NCBI GenBank assembly: GCA_964647545.1 | Contig: CAZYHS010000001.1 | Location: forward strand, 1-64,000 | DNA: 64,000 nt | Direction: 5' to 3' | DNA from: CAZYHS01 sp964647545 | GTDB lineage: Bacteria; UBA10199; GCA-002796325; 1-14-0-20-49-13 | In this document: in pieces, positions 27,095 through 35,161 of the stretch | Layout of the letters: every line of letters starts with the position of its first letter | Position numbering within the stretch: position 1 is the stretch's first letter | The notes under the pieces: generated by a model | Databases searched by the model: none | Seen by the model: the letters and a program-made list of their open reading frames with translations, nothing else | Told to the model about the DNA's origin: nothing | Position numbers and translations under genes: made by a program

Positions 27095-27130
27095 CCGCCA
27101 AAAAAGTGTTTTTAGGGCGGATTTATTATT
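27095..27130 (+). promoter_or_regulatory. Hairpin in the rplU leader, candidate L21 autoregulatory or attenuator element
   Basis: CCGCC followed by six A (27095-27105) pairs with TTTTT and GGGCGG (27109-27120) around a short GTG loop. The next bases are U-rich (ATTTATTATTTTT). It resembles either an intrinsic attenuator or an L21 leader; ribosomal-protein leader control is common, but this one is not proven. Confidence 0.45.
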
Positions 27131-27152
27131 TTTGGAACGAAGGGACAGCAAT

Positions 27153-27467
27153 ATGTACGCGATCATAGCTACAGGTGGAAAGCAGTACAAGGTCATTGAG
27201 AAAGCGATCGTAAAGGTCGAGCGCGTTGAAGGAAACGTCGGCGACAAGATCAATTTCGATCAGGTCTTAATGATCGGCAACGACGGTGAGCCGAAGGTCG
27301 GCCGTCCGGTTGTTGACGGTTCGAAGGTCGAAGGGGAAATCGTTAAGCAGGGAAGAGCCCCGAAGATTCTGGTTTTCAAAAAGAAGAAGCGTAAAGGCTA
27401 CAAAAAGATCCGTGGTCACAGACAGTGTTATACTTCGGTCATGATCGACAAGATCGTTGGCGCCTAA
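27153..27467 (+). CDS. rplU: 50S ribosomal protein L21
   Basis: 104 residues, the standard L21 length. MYAIIATGGKQYKV is the family N-terminus, and the C-terminal GHRQCYTSVMIDKI matches the RNA-binding loop region. Residues 71-83 are strongly basic (KKKKRKGYKKIRG). I chose ATG 27153 because GAAGGGA lies 8 bases before it and homologues start here, although the frame is open upstream. First gene of the rplU-rpmA-obgE-rsfS-gpmI series. Confidence 0.97.
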   Translation: MYAIIATGGKQYKVIEKAIVKVERVEGNVGDKINFDQVLMIGNDGEPKVGRPVVDGSKVEGEIVKQGRAPKILVFKKKKRKGYKKIRGHRQCYTSVMIDKIVGA

Positions 27468-27486
27468 AATTTCATAGGAGTGTTTT

Positions 27487-27732
27487 ATGGCAGAAAGTGG
27501 CAAGAGAAATAGTCGCGATTCACATGGTCAGAGACGTGGTGTTAAGCGTTTCGGCGGTCAGTTCGTCGGCGGCGGCGAAATAATCGTTCGTCAGTGCGGA
27601 ACGAAGATCTATCCCGGAGAGAACACAGGCATCGGTCGTGATTACACGATCTACGCTAAGGTCCCCGGTTTTGTCGAATTCAAGGACAATAAGAACAAAA
27701 AATTCGTTCACATTCGCACGGTCGATAAATGA
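27487..27732 (+). CDS. rpmA: 50S ribosomal protein L27 with an atypically short N-terminal tail
   Basis: 81 residues. The body is ordinary L27 (RRGVKRFGGQ, GEIIVRQCGTKIYPGENTGIGRDYTIYAKVPG). In most bacteria the mature protein begins AHKKG..SSRNGRDS and this tail reaches the peptidyl-transferase centre. Here it reads MAESGKRNSRDS, about four residues shorter and without HKK. The start is fixed by AGGAG at 27476-27480, six bases before the ATG, and there is no in-frame alternative upstream. It lies 19 bp after rplU, as usual. Confidence 0.96.
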   Translation: MAESGKRNSRDSHGQRRGVKRFGGQFVGGGEIIVRQCGTKIYPGENTGIGRDYTIYAKVPGFVEFKDNKNKKFVHIRTVDK

Positions 27733-27760
27733 TCGTTCAAAAAATGTTGTTCAACTCAAA

Positions 27761-27808
27761 GACCCTCGATGTCTTGCTTGATATTAAGCCACCGAGGGTC
27801 GTTTTGTT
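27761..27808 (+). terminator. Hairpin with T-run between rpmA and obgE
   Basis: GACCCTCG (27761-27768) pairs with CGAGGGTC (27793-27800), with a small internal hairpin and then GTTTTGTTT. It would end the rplU-rpmA transcript partially or fully, or act as an internal attenuator before obgE 4 bp downstream. Confidence 0.65.
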
Positions 27809-27811
27809 TCT

Positions 27812-28810
27812 ATGAAGTTCATTGACGAAACACAGGTCGAGGTTTTTGCCGGCAACGGCGGCGGCGGAGCTGTCAGCTTCCGAAGGGAAAAGTACGTCCC
27901 AAAAGGGGGGCCGGACGGCGGCGACGGCGGAAGAGGCGGAAGCGTCATATTCGTTACCGACGAGGGGCTGACGACGCTGCTTGACGTCAGGATGATGCGC
28001 CATGTCCGTGCTACGAACGGCGAAAAGGGGATGGGCTCTCAGATGAACGGTCGCTCCGGCAAAGATGCCGTTGTGCGCGTTCCGGTTGGAACCATCATAA
28101 AGAGCGCCGAGACCGGTGAGGAACTTTTCGATCTTAACAAGGTCGGCATGCAGGTCGTAATTGCAAAAGGCGGGCGTGGCGGACTCGGCAACATGCACTT
28201 TGCCACATCGACAAATCAGGCTCCGCGCAAGGCCCAAAAGGGCGAAGAGGGCGAACATTTTCTGTTGCAGCTTGAACTGAAGCTGCTCGCCGATGTCGGA
28301 CTTATCGGGCTTCCAAACGCCGGAAAATCTACTCTCATCTCGGCGATATCGAACGCCCGTCCCAAAATCGCCGATTATCCTTTCACCACAAAAGTGCCGT
28401 CGCTTGGCGTTGTCAGGCATCGCAATAAAAGTTTTACGGCCGCCGACATCCCCGGGCTTATCGAAGGAGCTCACGAAGGGATGGGGCTTGGCATTCAGTT
28501 TTTAAGGCACGTTGAGCGGACAAGAATTTTGGTCCATCTTATCGACGTGACCAATTGCGAATATGAAGACCCGATGGACGCTTACAATGTTATTAGAAAA
28601 GAGTTGAAGAGCTACTCGGAAGCTCTTGCGGCCCTTCCCGAAGTTATTGCGCTTACTAAAATGGACGTTACCGAGGCGCAGGAGAAAGGCGCGGTTTTTC
28701 AGAAACAGCTTTCCAAAAAGAAAAAAAATGCTATTTTGATATCGGCGGCGACCGGCAAAGGATTGACCGGTCTGCTCGACGAAATCATCAAGCACATCAA
28801 GAAAAAATAA
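27812..28810 (+). CDS. obgE: GTPase ObgE/CgtA
   Basis: A ribosome-associated GTPase for 50S assembly and stress response. 332 residues: the glycine-rich Obg fold (residues 1 to about 157, NGGGGAVSFRREKYVPKGGP) then the G domain with P-loop GLPNAGKST, switch/G3 DIPGLIEGA and G4-like TKMD. No C-terminal OCT domain is present, which is common outside Firmicutes. It sits between rpmA and rsfS, an arrangement conserved in many bacteria. Confidence 0.97.
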   Translation: MKFIDETQVEVFAGNGGGGAVSFRREKYVPKGGPDGGDGGRGGSVIFVTDEGLTTLLDVRMMRHVRATNGEKGMGSQMNGRSGKDAVVRVPVGTIIKSAETGEELFDLNKVGMQVVIAKGGRGGLGNMHFATSTNQAPRKAQKGEEGEHFLLQLELKLLADVGLIGLPNAGKSTLISAISNARPKIADYPFTTKVPSLGVVRHRNKSFTAADIPGLIEGAHEGMGLGIQFLRHVERTRILVHLIDVTNCEYEDPMDAYNVIRKELKSYSEALAALPEVIALTKMDVTEAQEKGAVFQKQLSKKKKNAILISAATGKGLTGLLDEIIKHIKKK

Positions 28811-28812
28811 CT

Positions 28813-29352
28813 ATGACACAGGAACCCAATATCAGCGCAACCGCAGTTCAAAAGACCAACGCACTTTCACTTGCAAAGGAAATCGCCAAGGCCGCCAGCG
28901 AGCTTAAAGCTCAAAACATCAAGATACTTGACCTTGAAGGGGTCGCAACCTTTACCGACTATTTCGTCGTGGTCAGCGGCACGAGCGACAGGCACGTCTC
29001 ATCGATCGCCGATTCGATAATTCAAAAGATGAAAAAGGCCGGCCACGCGCCGATCGGCGTTGAAGGCTACGAGCACGCTCAGTGGATCATCGTAGATTTC
29101 GGCGACGTTGTCGTGCACGTTTTCTATCAGATGATGCGCGACGTTTATGCCATCGAAAAATTCTGGGCCGACGCCAAACCGGTTCGTTTCGTGGAGAAAA
29201 AGAAAAAGAGCGCTGCAAAGTCGCCCAAGAGCGCTCCCAAAAAGGCCGCGAAAAAAGCCGTCAAAAAGCCGGCCGCCAAATCAAAAGCCGCGAAAAAACC
29301 TGTTAAAAAGGCGGTCGCAAAAAAGAAATCGGCAAAGAAAGGTAAAAAATAG
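28813..29352 (+). CDS. rsfS: Ribosome silencing factor RsfS with a lysine/alanine-rich tail
   Basis: RsfS (Iojap/YbeB family) binds L14 and blocks subunit joining in slow growth. Residues about 15-130 are the conserved domain (LDLEGVATFTDYFVVVSGTSDRHV; GYEHAQWIIVDFGDVVVHVF). Residues 135-179 are an unusual tail of Lys, Ala, Pro and Ser in KKA/KKP/KKS units, like a histone H1 or bacterial HU tail. Such a tail might bind RNA or DNA. The main domain is complete and the frame is uninterrupted, so the tail is real at the sequence level. It starts 2 bp after obgE and stops 5 bp before gpmI. Confidence 0.95.
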   Translation: MTQEPNISATAVQKTNALSLAKEIAKAASELKAQNIKILDLEGVATFTDYFVVVSGTSDRHVSSIADSIIQKMKKAGHAPIGVEGYEHAQWIIVDFGDVVVHVFYQMMRDVYAIEKFWADAKPVRFVEKKKKSAAKSPKSAPKKAAKKAVKKPAAKSKAAKKPVKKAVAKKKSAKKGKK

Positions 29353-29357
29353 CTAAC

Positions 29358-30884
29358 ATGAAACCGGTAATGCTGATGATCCTTGACGGCTGGGGCTATC
29401 GTTCTGAAAAGAGCGGCAACGCCATTGAACTGGCAAACGCTCCCAATTATCACGCTCTTCTAAAAAAATGGCCCAACATTTTGCTAAACGCCAGCGGCCT
29501 TTCGGTCGGGCTGCCGGAAGGGACCATGGGCAACTCCGAGGTCGGCCATCTAAATCTCGGCGCCGGTCGCGTGGTTTATCAGGAATTTACCCGCATTAAT
29601 AAATCTATCGAAGAAAAGACTTTTTTTCAGAACGAAGTTCTCAAAAAGACGTTTGCGGAACTTAAAGTTTCCGGAGGAGCTCTTCATCTGATGGGCTTAT
29701 GCTCTGATATAGGCGTTCACAGCCACTTAAATCACCTCTATGCGCTGGTCGATTTTGCGTCGCAAAGCGGCATAAAAAATATTTTTGTCCATTGTTTCAC
29801 CGACGGCCGCGATTCGCCTCCCGACTCTGGGCTTGGCTACATTAAGGCGGTCGAAGAGAACATTCGCGGTAAGGCAAAAATCGCGACTGTCATGGGACGC
29901 TATTGGGGGATGGATCGCGATAAGAGATGGGACCGCGTTGAAAAAGCCTACAACGCTTTGGTTGACGGCGTGGGGCTCAAAGAGTCCTCGGCGGTCGAAA
30001 CTGTCGAAAAATCTTACAAGGCCGGAAAGACCGACGAATTCATCGAGCCGACGGTCATTTGCGACGGAGCATCTCCGATAGCAAAGATCAACGACGACGA
30101 TTCTGTGATATTTTTTAACTTCAGGGCCGATCGCGCCAGAGAGATGACGCGCGCCATGACCGACGCTTCGTTCAACGAGTTCAAACGCCGCGTGCCCAAA
30201 CTTACAAGTTTTGTAATGATGACGCGCTACGAAGAATCGTTCGCGCTCCCCGTTATCTTTCCCCCCGAAAGACTGACCAATATTCTCGGTGAGGTTCTTT
30301 CCAAGAGCGGCAAAAAGCAGCTGCGAATCGCCGAGACCGAAAAATATGCGCACGTGACATATTTTTTCAACGGTGGGGAAGAGAAGGTCTTTGACGGAGA
30401 GGACCGTGCGCTGATCCCGTCGCCGCGCGATGTTCCCACTTACGATAAAAAACCGGAAATGAGTGCGCTGCAGGTGACCGAAGAGGTTCTAAAGAGAATC
30501 GATTCGGACAACTACGACGTTATAATTTTAAACTACGCAAACCCAGACATGGTCGGGCATACAGGCGTGCTTGCTGCGGCAATCAAGGCCGTTGAAACCG
30601 TTGATGGCTGTCTCCAGAGGGTTATCGACGCCGTCCTTAAAAAGAACGGCGTGGTTCTTCTTACAGCCGATCACGGCAACTGCGAAGAGATGATCGACGA
30701 GCGCGGCGAACCTCAGACGGCTCACACGACCGACCTTGTTCCTTTTGTCGTTATCGGAAACGGACTCGAAAGCGCCAAGCTGACCCGCACCGGGGCTTTG
30801 TGCGATATCGCCCCGACAATTCTCAAGCTTATCGGCGTCAAATCACCGGCAGAAATGACCGGACATTGTTTGATTGAATCTTAA
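29358..30884 (+). CDS. gpmI: 2,3-bisphosphoglycerate-independent phosphoglycerate mutase
   Basis: Interconverts 3- and 2-phosphoglycerate in glycolysis using two manganese ions. 508 residues, standard. The metal ligand Asp10 is in MILDGWGYR, the phosphorylated Ser60 in MGNSEVGHLNLGAGRVVYQ, and TADHGNCEEM and AHTTDLVPFV hold other metal ligands. It is in the ribosome-assembly operon, 5 bp after rsfS. The next gene (ComF) begins inside its 3' end. Confidence 0.97.
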   Translation: MKPVMLMILDGWGYRSEKSGNAIELANAPNYHALLKKWPNILLNASGLSVGLPEGTMGNSEVGHLNLGAGRVVYQEFTRINKSIEEKTFFQNEVLKKTFAELKVSGGALHLMGLCSDIGVHSHLNHLYALVDFASQSGIKNIFVHCFTDGRDSPPDSGLGYIKAVEENIRGKAKIATVMGRYWGMDRDKRWDRVEKAYNALVDGVGLKESSAVETVEKSYKAGKTDEFIEPTVICDGASPIAKINDDDSVIFFNFRADRAREMTRAMTDASFNEFKRRVPKLTSFVMMTRYEESFALPVIFPPERLTNILGEVLSKSGKKQLRIAETEKYAHVTYFFNGGEEKVFDGEDRALIPSPRDVPTYDKKPEMSALQVTEEVLKRIDSDNYDVIILNYANPDMVGHTGVLAAAIKAVETVDGCLQRVIDAVLKKNGVVLLTADHGNCEEMIDERGEPQTAHTTDLVPFVVIGNGLESAKLTRTGALCDIAPTILKLIGVKSPAEMTGHCLIES

Positions 30885-31539
30885 TTTTAAAAAATGGTTT
30901 GGGCTTTTGTGCGACCTTATCTGGCCTCCAAGGTGCATCGCTTGCGATGCCTTTGCCGAGAACGACGGAATGATTTGTCCGGATTGTTCCAGCCAGATCG
31001 TCTGGATCGACACCGATTTCTCTGCAGTCAGACTTTCAAATATCCATTTTGATTCGGCAAAGAGCCTTGCCTTGCATGAGGGGAGATTTGAAAAGGTAAT
31101 TCACCGGTTCAAATATCTTTCAGACACATCTCTTGCCGCGCATCTTGGCCTGCTGATCGCACGGAAAATATCGAGAGAATATGACCTTGTTACGTGCGTT
31201 CCTCTTTCGGGGCGCCGACTGTTGCGTCGCGGTTTTAATCAGTCTGCTCTTTTGGCAAAGAATGTCGCTAAGGAGACGGGATTTCGTTTTGCGCCTGAAC
31301 TGTTACAACGTCACAAAGCTATCATGCCGCAGGTCGGGCTAAGCGCGCAGGAGCGAATTGAAAACGTTCGCGGAGCATTTTCGTGCCGCGAAGGGGCGGC
31401 TATCAGGGGCGGCGCTGTTCTTCTGATAGACGATGTCATGACGACAGGCGCGACTTCTAACGAATGCGCAAAGGTTCTAAAAAAACACGGCGCGTCTCGC
31501 GTTGACGTCTTTACGCTTTCAAGAAGGCCGAAAAGCTGA
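30874..31539 (+). CDS. ComF-family amidophosphoribosyltransferase-like protein
   Basis: 221 residues. An N-terminal zinc-finger of the double-zinc-ribbon type (PPRCIACDAF, ICPDCSSQ) is followed by a phosphoribosyltransferase fold with PRPP loop AVLLIDDVMTTGATSNECA (about 189-206). LRRGFNQSALLAKNVA is the other ComF signature. ComF acts in DNA uptake in competent bacteria, but ComF-like proteins are also found in non-competent ones. The start is a TTG inside the gpmI 3' end (11-bp overlap); no ATG fits the conserved N-terminus. No other competence genes are visible here except cinA, far away. Confidence 0.9.
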   Translation: MNLNFKKWFGLLCDLIWPPRCIACDAFAENDGMICPDCSSQIVWIDTDFSAVRLSNIHFDSAKSLALHEGRFEKVIHRFKYLSDTSLAAHLGLLIARKISREYDLVTCVPLSGRRLLRRGFNQSALLAKNVAKETGFRFAPELLQRHKAIMPQVGLSAQERIENVRGAFSCREGAAIRGGAVLLIDDVMTTGATSNECAKVLKKHGASRVDVFTLSRRPKS

Positions 31540-31555
31540 TAGACAAATCTTCAAG

Positions 31556-32341
31556 ATGAAATTTTTAGAGTTCGCCAAGAAACTTGCCTGCGACGCCGCG
31601 CAGATCCAAATGAAACATTTCGGCGCCAGCCACAAGGTCGAGTTCAAGGGCGTTGCCGATATCGTCACCGAAGTCGATAAAAAGTGCGAGCGGCTCATTG
31701 TCTCGCGCATAAAAAAACATTTTCCCGATCACGACATTGTCGCCGAAGAGGGGGGCGGCCATTTGACCGGCTCACCTTACCGGTGGATAATCGACCCGCT
31801 GGATGGAACCGTGAATTATACGCACGGTTATCCTCTCTTTGCGGTTTCCATCGCGCTCGAATACAAAGGCGAAGTGATAGTCGGAGTCGTGTGTGAGCCC
31901 AATCGCAAAGAACTTTTTTGGGCGCAAAAGGGGAAAGGCTCACGCTGCAACGGCAAAAAGATCGGCGTTTCGAAAACGACCAAGCTTTCTAATGCTTTAC
32001 TTGACACCGGTTTTGCATATAATGTCCACGAAGGCGAAAAAGAGAATAACTTGGTTCACTTCGCCGATTTTCTTTTAAAATCTAGGGCGATAAGACGTGA
32101 CGGGGCGGCGAGCGTCGATCTTTGTTATGTGGCATGTGGAAGGTACGACGGCTTTTGGGAGCTCTATCTTGCCCCTTGGGACATCGCAGCCGGTCAGCTC
32201 ATCATTAGCGAAGCGGGGGGGAAGGTTTCGACCTTCAACGGCTCCAAACTCGATATTTACGGAAAAGAGATATTGGTTTCCAACGGGCGCATTCACGGTG
32301 AAATGATAGGCGTTTTGAACGCAAAGAAAAAACGAGCATGA
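31556..32341 (+). CDS. suhB: Inositol-1-monophosphatase family protein (SuhB-like)
   Basis: A 261-residue magnesium-dependent phosphatase. The metal-binding motifs are AEEGGG (Glu/Glu), DPLDGTVNYTHGYP and APWDIAAGQLIISEAGG. SuhB proteins hydrolyse inositol phosphates and can take part in rRNA antitermination; the substrate is not decided here. The ATG at 31556 is used rather than 31502 since MKFLEFAKKLACDAA aligns with the family start. It lies 17 bp after ComF. Confidence 0.93.
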   Translation: MKFLEFAKKLACDAAQIQMKHFGASHKVEFKGVADIVTEVDKKCERLIVSRIKKHFPDHDIVAEEGGGHLTGSPYRWIIDPLDGTVNYTHGYPLFAVSIALEYKGEVIVGVVCEPNRKELFWAQKGKGSRCNGKKIGVSKTTKLSNALLDTGFAYNVHEGEKENNLVHFADFLLKSRAIRRDGAASVDLCYVACGRYDGFWELYLAPWDIAAGQLIISEAGGKVSTFNGSKLDIYGKEILVSNGRIHGEMIGVLNAKKKRA

Positions 32342-32347
32342 TTTTTT

Positions 32348-32998
32348 ATGACTTGTGAAACACCAAAAAGCGAAGAGCTGATCAATCCGACAGAGGTTTG
32401 CTACAAAGCCTTTGAGCTCATCCGGCTGCGGCAGTTTGACGATGCCGAAAAGCTGGTTTCAAACTGTCTTGCAAAGGTCCCCGACGAGGTTTCGCGCGGG
32501 ATCTTTCATTCGACCCTCGGCGTGCTTTATAAAATGAAGGGCGATTTCAAAGAGGCGTGGAGACATTACGAACGCGCCGAAAAACTTCTTCCAAATGATC
32601 CCGCCTTAAAGATTATTTCGGCCAGACTTTTGATAGACAAGTTCAACGAATTCGATCAGGCAATTAAAAAGGCCAAGAAAGTTTTAGAGATAATTCCGAA
32701 CAATCCCGTATTTCGCCATCAGGCGTTCGTTACGATGGGGCTCGCCTATCTGAAAAAGGGGACAAAACCGAAAGCTGTCGAGATGCACAACGAGTCGATG
32801 GCGGGTTCGTTCGAAGGATTCATCAGCGCGAAGAACATCGATTTCAACCTCTGTGAGGCGCTGCTTAAAAAGAAGCTAGCCGAAGCCGAAGTGAAACTTT
32901 TTATCGAGCGGGCCAACGAGTTTGCGAAGAAACAGCAGGAAAACGATTGGGTCGAACGCACCGGTGAAATGCTCAAAGCCTTTACGACCGCAGAATGA
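32348..32998 (+). CDS. TPR-containing protein
   Basis: 216 residues, all helical, with at least three TPR-like units (FELIRLRQFDDAEKLVSNCL; GVLYKMKGDFKEAWRHYERAEKLLPND; GLAYLKKGTKPKAVEMHNES). No signal peptide or enzyme motif, so it is probably a cytoplasmic scaffold. It lies 7 bp after suhB, and its stop overlaps the TatD/radical SAM start (ATGA), indicating co-translation and perhaps a shared role. Confidence 0.8.
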   Translation: MTCETPKSEELINPTEVCYKAFELIRLRQFDDAEKLVSNCLAKVPDEVSRGIFHSTLGVLYKMKGDFKEAWRHYERAEKLLPNDPALKIISARLLIDKFNEFDQAIKKAKKVLEIIPNNPVFRHQAFVTMGLAYLKKGTKPKAVEMHNESMAGSFEGFISAKNIDFNLCEALLKKKLAEAEVKLFIERANEFAKKQQENDWVERTGEMLKAFTTAE

Positions 32999-34422
32999 AC
33001 CCCATGTTAATCGACAGCCACGCACATCTTACTTTTAAAGATTACAAAGACGATTTCGACGGCGTTATTGCCCGTGCAAAAGAGGCCGGACTTGGTTTTG
33101 TCGTCAATATCGGCTCAGGTGAGGGGCTTAGCGATAATTTTGATTCGCTAAAGCTTGCAAAGACCTGCGATTGGATATTTTCGACCGTCGGGATCCATCC
33201 GCACGACGCGACGCGCTTTTTATCGGGCGAGTTCGGTGCCGACGCTTTCGAGCAGATCGCGGCATTGGCAGATGATAAGAAAGTTGTTGCGGTAGGCGAG
33301 ATCGGCCTTGATTATCACTACATCGCCAAAGAGAAGAACTTTGCTAAACTCAAAGGCGACCAGATCGAAGTTTTTAAAAAGTTTCTGGATCTAGCGGCCC
33401 AAAAGAAACTACCGATCATTATTCACGACCGCGATGCGCATGAAGATACAATTTTTACGCTGCGCCGCCACAATTCGCTTGAGTTCGGCGGCGTTATGCA
33501 TTGTTTCAGCGGCGATGTGGCCCTCGCCAGAGAGGTGCTTGACCTTGGGATGTTCATTTCTATAACCGGTGCGGTCACTTTTAAAAAGAAGTCAGAGATT
33601 TTGCAGGAGGTCGTCCGTTTTACCCCCGTTGAAAAACTTTTGATAGAGACCGATTGCCCGTTCATTTCGCCCGAGCCTCATCGAGGCGGCAGGAACGAAC
33701 CGGCCTTCGTTAAATATGTCGCCGAGAAAATAGCTTCAATAAAGGGTTTGTCGGTTGATGATGTCGCCCGCATAACATCGCAAAACGCGATGCGGCTGTT
33801 TCATCTTCCGGGTGAAATCCCTGCGGCAAAGATCGCCTACGCGATTCGCGATTCGCTTTATCTCAATATTACCAACCGCTGCACTCTGGCTTGCCGATTT
33901 TGTCCCAAGCATTCGGGCGACTTTGAAGTGAAGGGACATAACTTGAAACTAGCTGCCGAGCCGTCTATCGAGGATGTTTTTCGGGCGATTGGGGACGCGC
34001 GCAATTATAAAGAGGTCGTCTTTTGCGGATTCGGCGAGGCGACAACGAGAATAGAGCTCGTTAAGACGATCGCAAAAAATTTGAAAGAGCAGGGCGTTCT
34101 TGTCAGGCTAGATACCGACGGGCTGGCAAATCTTACCCACGGCCGAAATATTGCAAAAGAGCTTGAAGGACTCATCGATTCGATATCTGTGAGCTTGAAC
34201 GCGCCGGACGCCGCAACTTATGCAAAAATTTGCCCCTCTAAATTTGGTACAAAGGCTTTTGATGCGGTGTGCGAATTTATTATCGAAGCAAAAAAATATA
34301 TTCCAAACGTGACCGCATCGGTCGTTACCTATCCCGGAGTCGATGTTGAAGCCGCGCGAAAACTTGCCGAAGAGAAGTTAAAGGTCAGATTTCGTGCGCG
34401 TACCTATCAGGAAGTCGGTTAG
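32995..34422 (+). CDS. TatD-family metal hydrolase fused to a radical SAM domain
   Basis: A 475-residue fusion. Residues 1 to about 265 are a complete TatD 3'-5' exonuclease-type TIM barrel: HxH in DSHAHL, EIGLDYHY, IIHDRDAHED, MHCFSGD and ETDCPFISPEP, with metal ligands present. Residues about 285-475 are a short radical SAM domain with CxxxCxxC at Cys296, Cys300 and Cys303 (NRCTLACRFCPKH) and FCGFGEATTR. TatD paired with or fused to a radical SAM protein is known in several anaerobes; the joint function is not known to me. A second in-frame ATG at 33004 is also a possible start. Last gene of the operon, closed by a bidirectional terminator. Confidence 0.93.
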   Translation: MNPMLIDSHAHLTFKDYKDDFDGVIARAKEAGLGFVVNIGSGEGLSDNFDSLKLAKTCDWIFSTVGIHPHDATRFLSGEFGADAFEQIAALADDKKVVAVGEIGLDYHYIAKEKNFAKLKGDQIEVFKKFLDLAAQKKLPIIIHDRDAHEDTIFTLRRHNSLEFGGVMHCFSGDVALAREVLDLGMFISITGAVTFKKKSEILQEVVRFTPVEKLLIETDCPFISPEPHRGGRNEPAFVKYVAEKIASIKGLSVDDVARITSQNAMRLFHLPGEIPAAKIAYAIRDSLYLNITNRCTLACRFCPKHSGDFEVKGHNLKLAAEPSIEDVFRAIGDARNYKEVVFCGFGEATTRIELVKTIAKNLKEQGVLVRLDTDGLANLTHGRNIAKELEGLIDSISVSLNAPDAATYAKICPSKFGTKAFDAVCEFIIEAKKYIPNVTASVVTYPGVDVEAARKLAEEKLKVRFRARTYQEVG

Positions 34423-34440
34423 AAAAACTTGTTCAACAGA

Positions 34441-34470
34441 GTTTAAAATAGTTTAAAGTTGTTTAAAAAA
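34441..34470. repeat. 10-bp periodic GTTTAA repeat
   Basis: Three units GTTTAAAATA, GTTTAAAGTT, GTTTAAAAAA in direct succession. The same unit recurs at 35283-35300 and, with five units, at 55144-55195. Its role is unknown. Confidence 0.7.
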
Positions 34471-34472
34471 AC

Positions 34473-34513
34473 AAAAAAGGCAACCGCTCTCTCGAGGACA
34501 GTTGCCTTTCTTT
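34473..34513. terminator. Bidirectional terminator between the TatD fusion and hup
   Basis: AAAGGCAAC (34476-34484) pairs with GTTGCCTTT (34501-34509), with A-rich and T-rich flanks on either side, so it can stop transcripts from both convergent genes. Confidence 0.85.
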
Positions 34514-34529
34514 GTATAACAACTTTCGA

Positions 34530-34802
34530 TTACGACACCCACGACTTCAACTGCTTGCCCGGTTTGAATCTCGGCACGTTGCTGGCCTTGATCGTGATCT
34601 CTGCGCCGGTCTGCGGGTTACGTCCCTTGCGGGCTTTTCTTCTGGCTACGTAGAATGTTCCAAATCCCGTCAACGTGATCTTGTCTTTCTTCTTCAAGCA
34701 CTTCGATATGTTGTTGATGGTGTGGTTCAGAACCTTTTCTGCCGTTGCTTTCGAGCATTTTGTATCCTTCGCGATATAGTTGATGAGTTCTGCCTTTGTC
34801 AT
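34530..34802 (-). CDS. hup: HU-family DNA-binding protein
   Basis: A 90-residue nucleoid protein. MTKAELINYIAKDTKCSKATAEKVLN is the N-terminal dimerisation helix pair. FGTFYVARRKARKGRNPQTGAEITI holds the beta-arm with the conserved RNPxTG loop that bends DNA, and FKPGKQLK ends the fold. A strong Shine-Dalgarno (AGGAGGTGA) lies 7 bases upstream, consistent with high expression. HU and IHF subunits are hard to separate by sequence; HU is the safer call. Confidence 0.96.
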   Translation of the reverse strand: MTKAELINYIAKDTKCSKATAEKVLNHTINNISKCLKKKDKITLTGFGTFYVARRKARKGRNPQTGAEITIKASNVPRFKPGKQLKSWVS

Positions 34803-34892
34803 GATATTTCACCTCCTCTCGTTTTGGATTTTAAAAATTTTGAAGCGCGAAAAATTAATCCCCCGTTAAATTCGCAACTGATGTGACTTTGA

Positions 34893-34912
34893 ATTGTCAG
34901 ATGTCTGGCAAT
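34893..34912. promoter_or_regulatory. Inverted repeat upstream of hup, candidate operator
   Basis: ATTGTCAG and CTGGCAAT are inverted about a 4-bp centre (one mismatch), 91-110 bp upstream of the hup ATG and beside a TATAAT. It could be a regulator site; no regulator is identified. Confidence 0.35.
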
Positions 34913-35140
34913 GTATAATACGTGCGGGCTGGCGGTGTCAACCGATTTTAAACACAAGTTACAAGATAAAAAACGGACTTGCCAACTTGTGAGCGTTGTT
35001 CTACCTCTCTTCTTCATGAAGAACTCAAAAAATCCGGCAAAAAATTACGGTCGAAGCGTGTTGCTTTATCCGGGATGTTCTCTGCGTGTAGGTTCCGGAA
35101 TGCAGATATTGGAGCCGAAACAAAGTTGTTCAAAAGAAGA

Positions 35141-35161
35141 TGTGGATAAGCTTGTGGATAA
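35141..35161 (+). promoter_or_regulatory. Two tandem perfect DnaA boxes
   Basis: TGTGGATAA at 35141-35149 and again at 35153-35161, each the exact complement of the TTATCCACA consensus, in the same orientation and 12 bp apart. A weaker TGTGGAAAA lies at 35310-35318. Confidence 0.6.
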
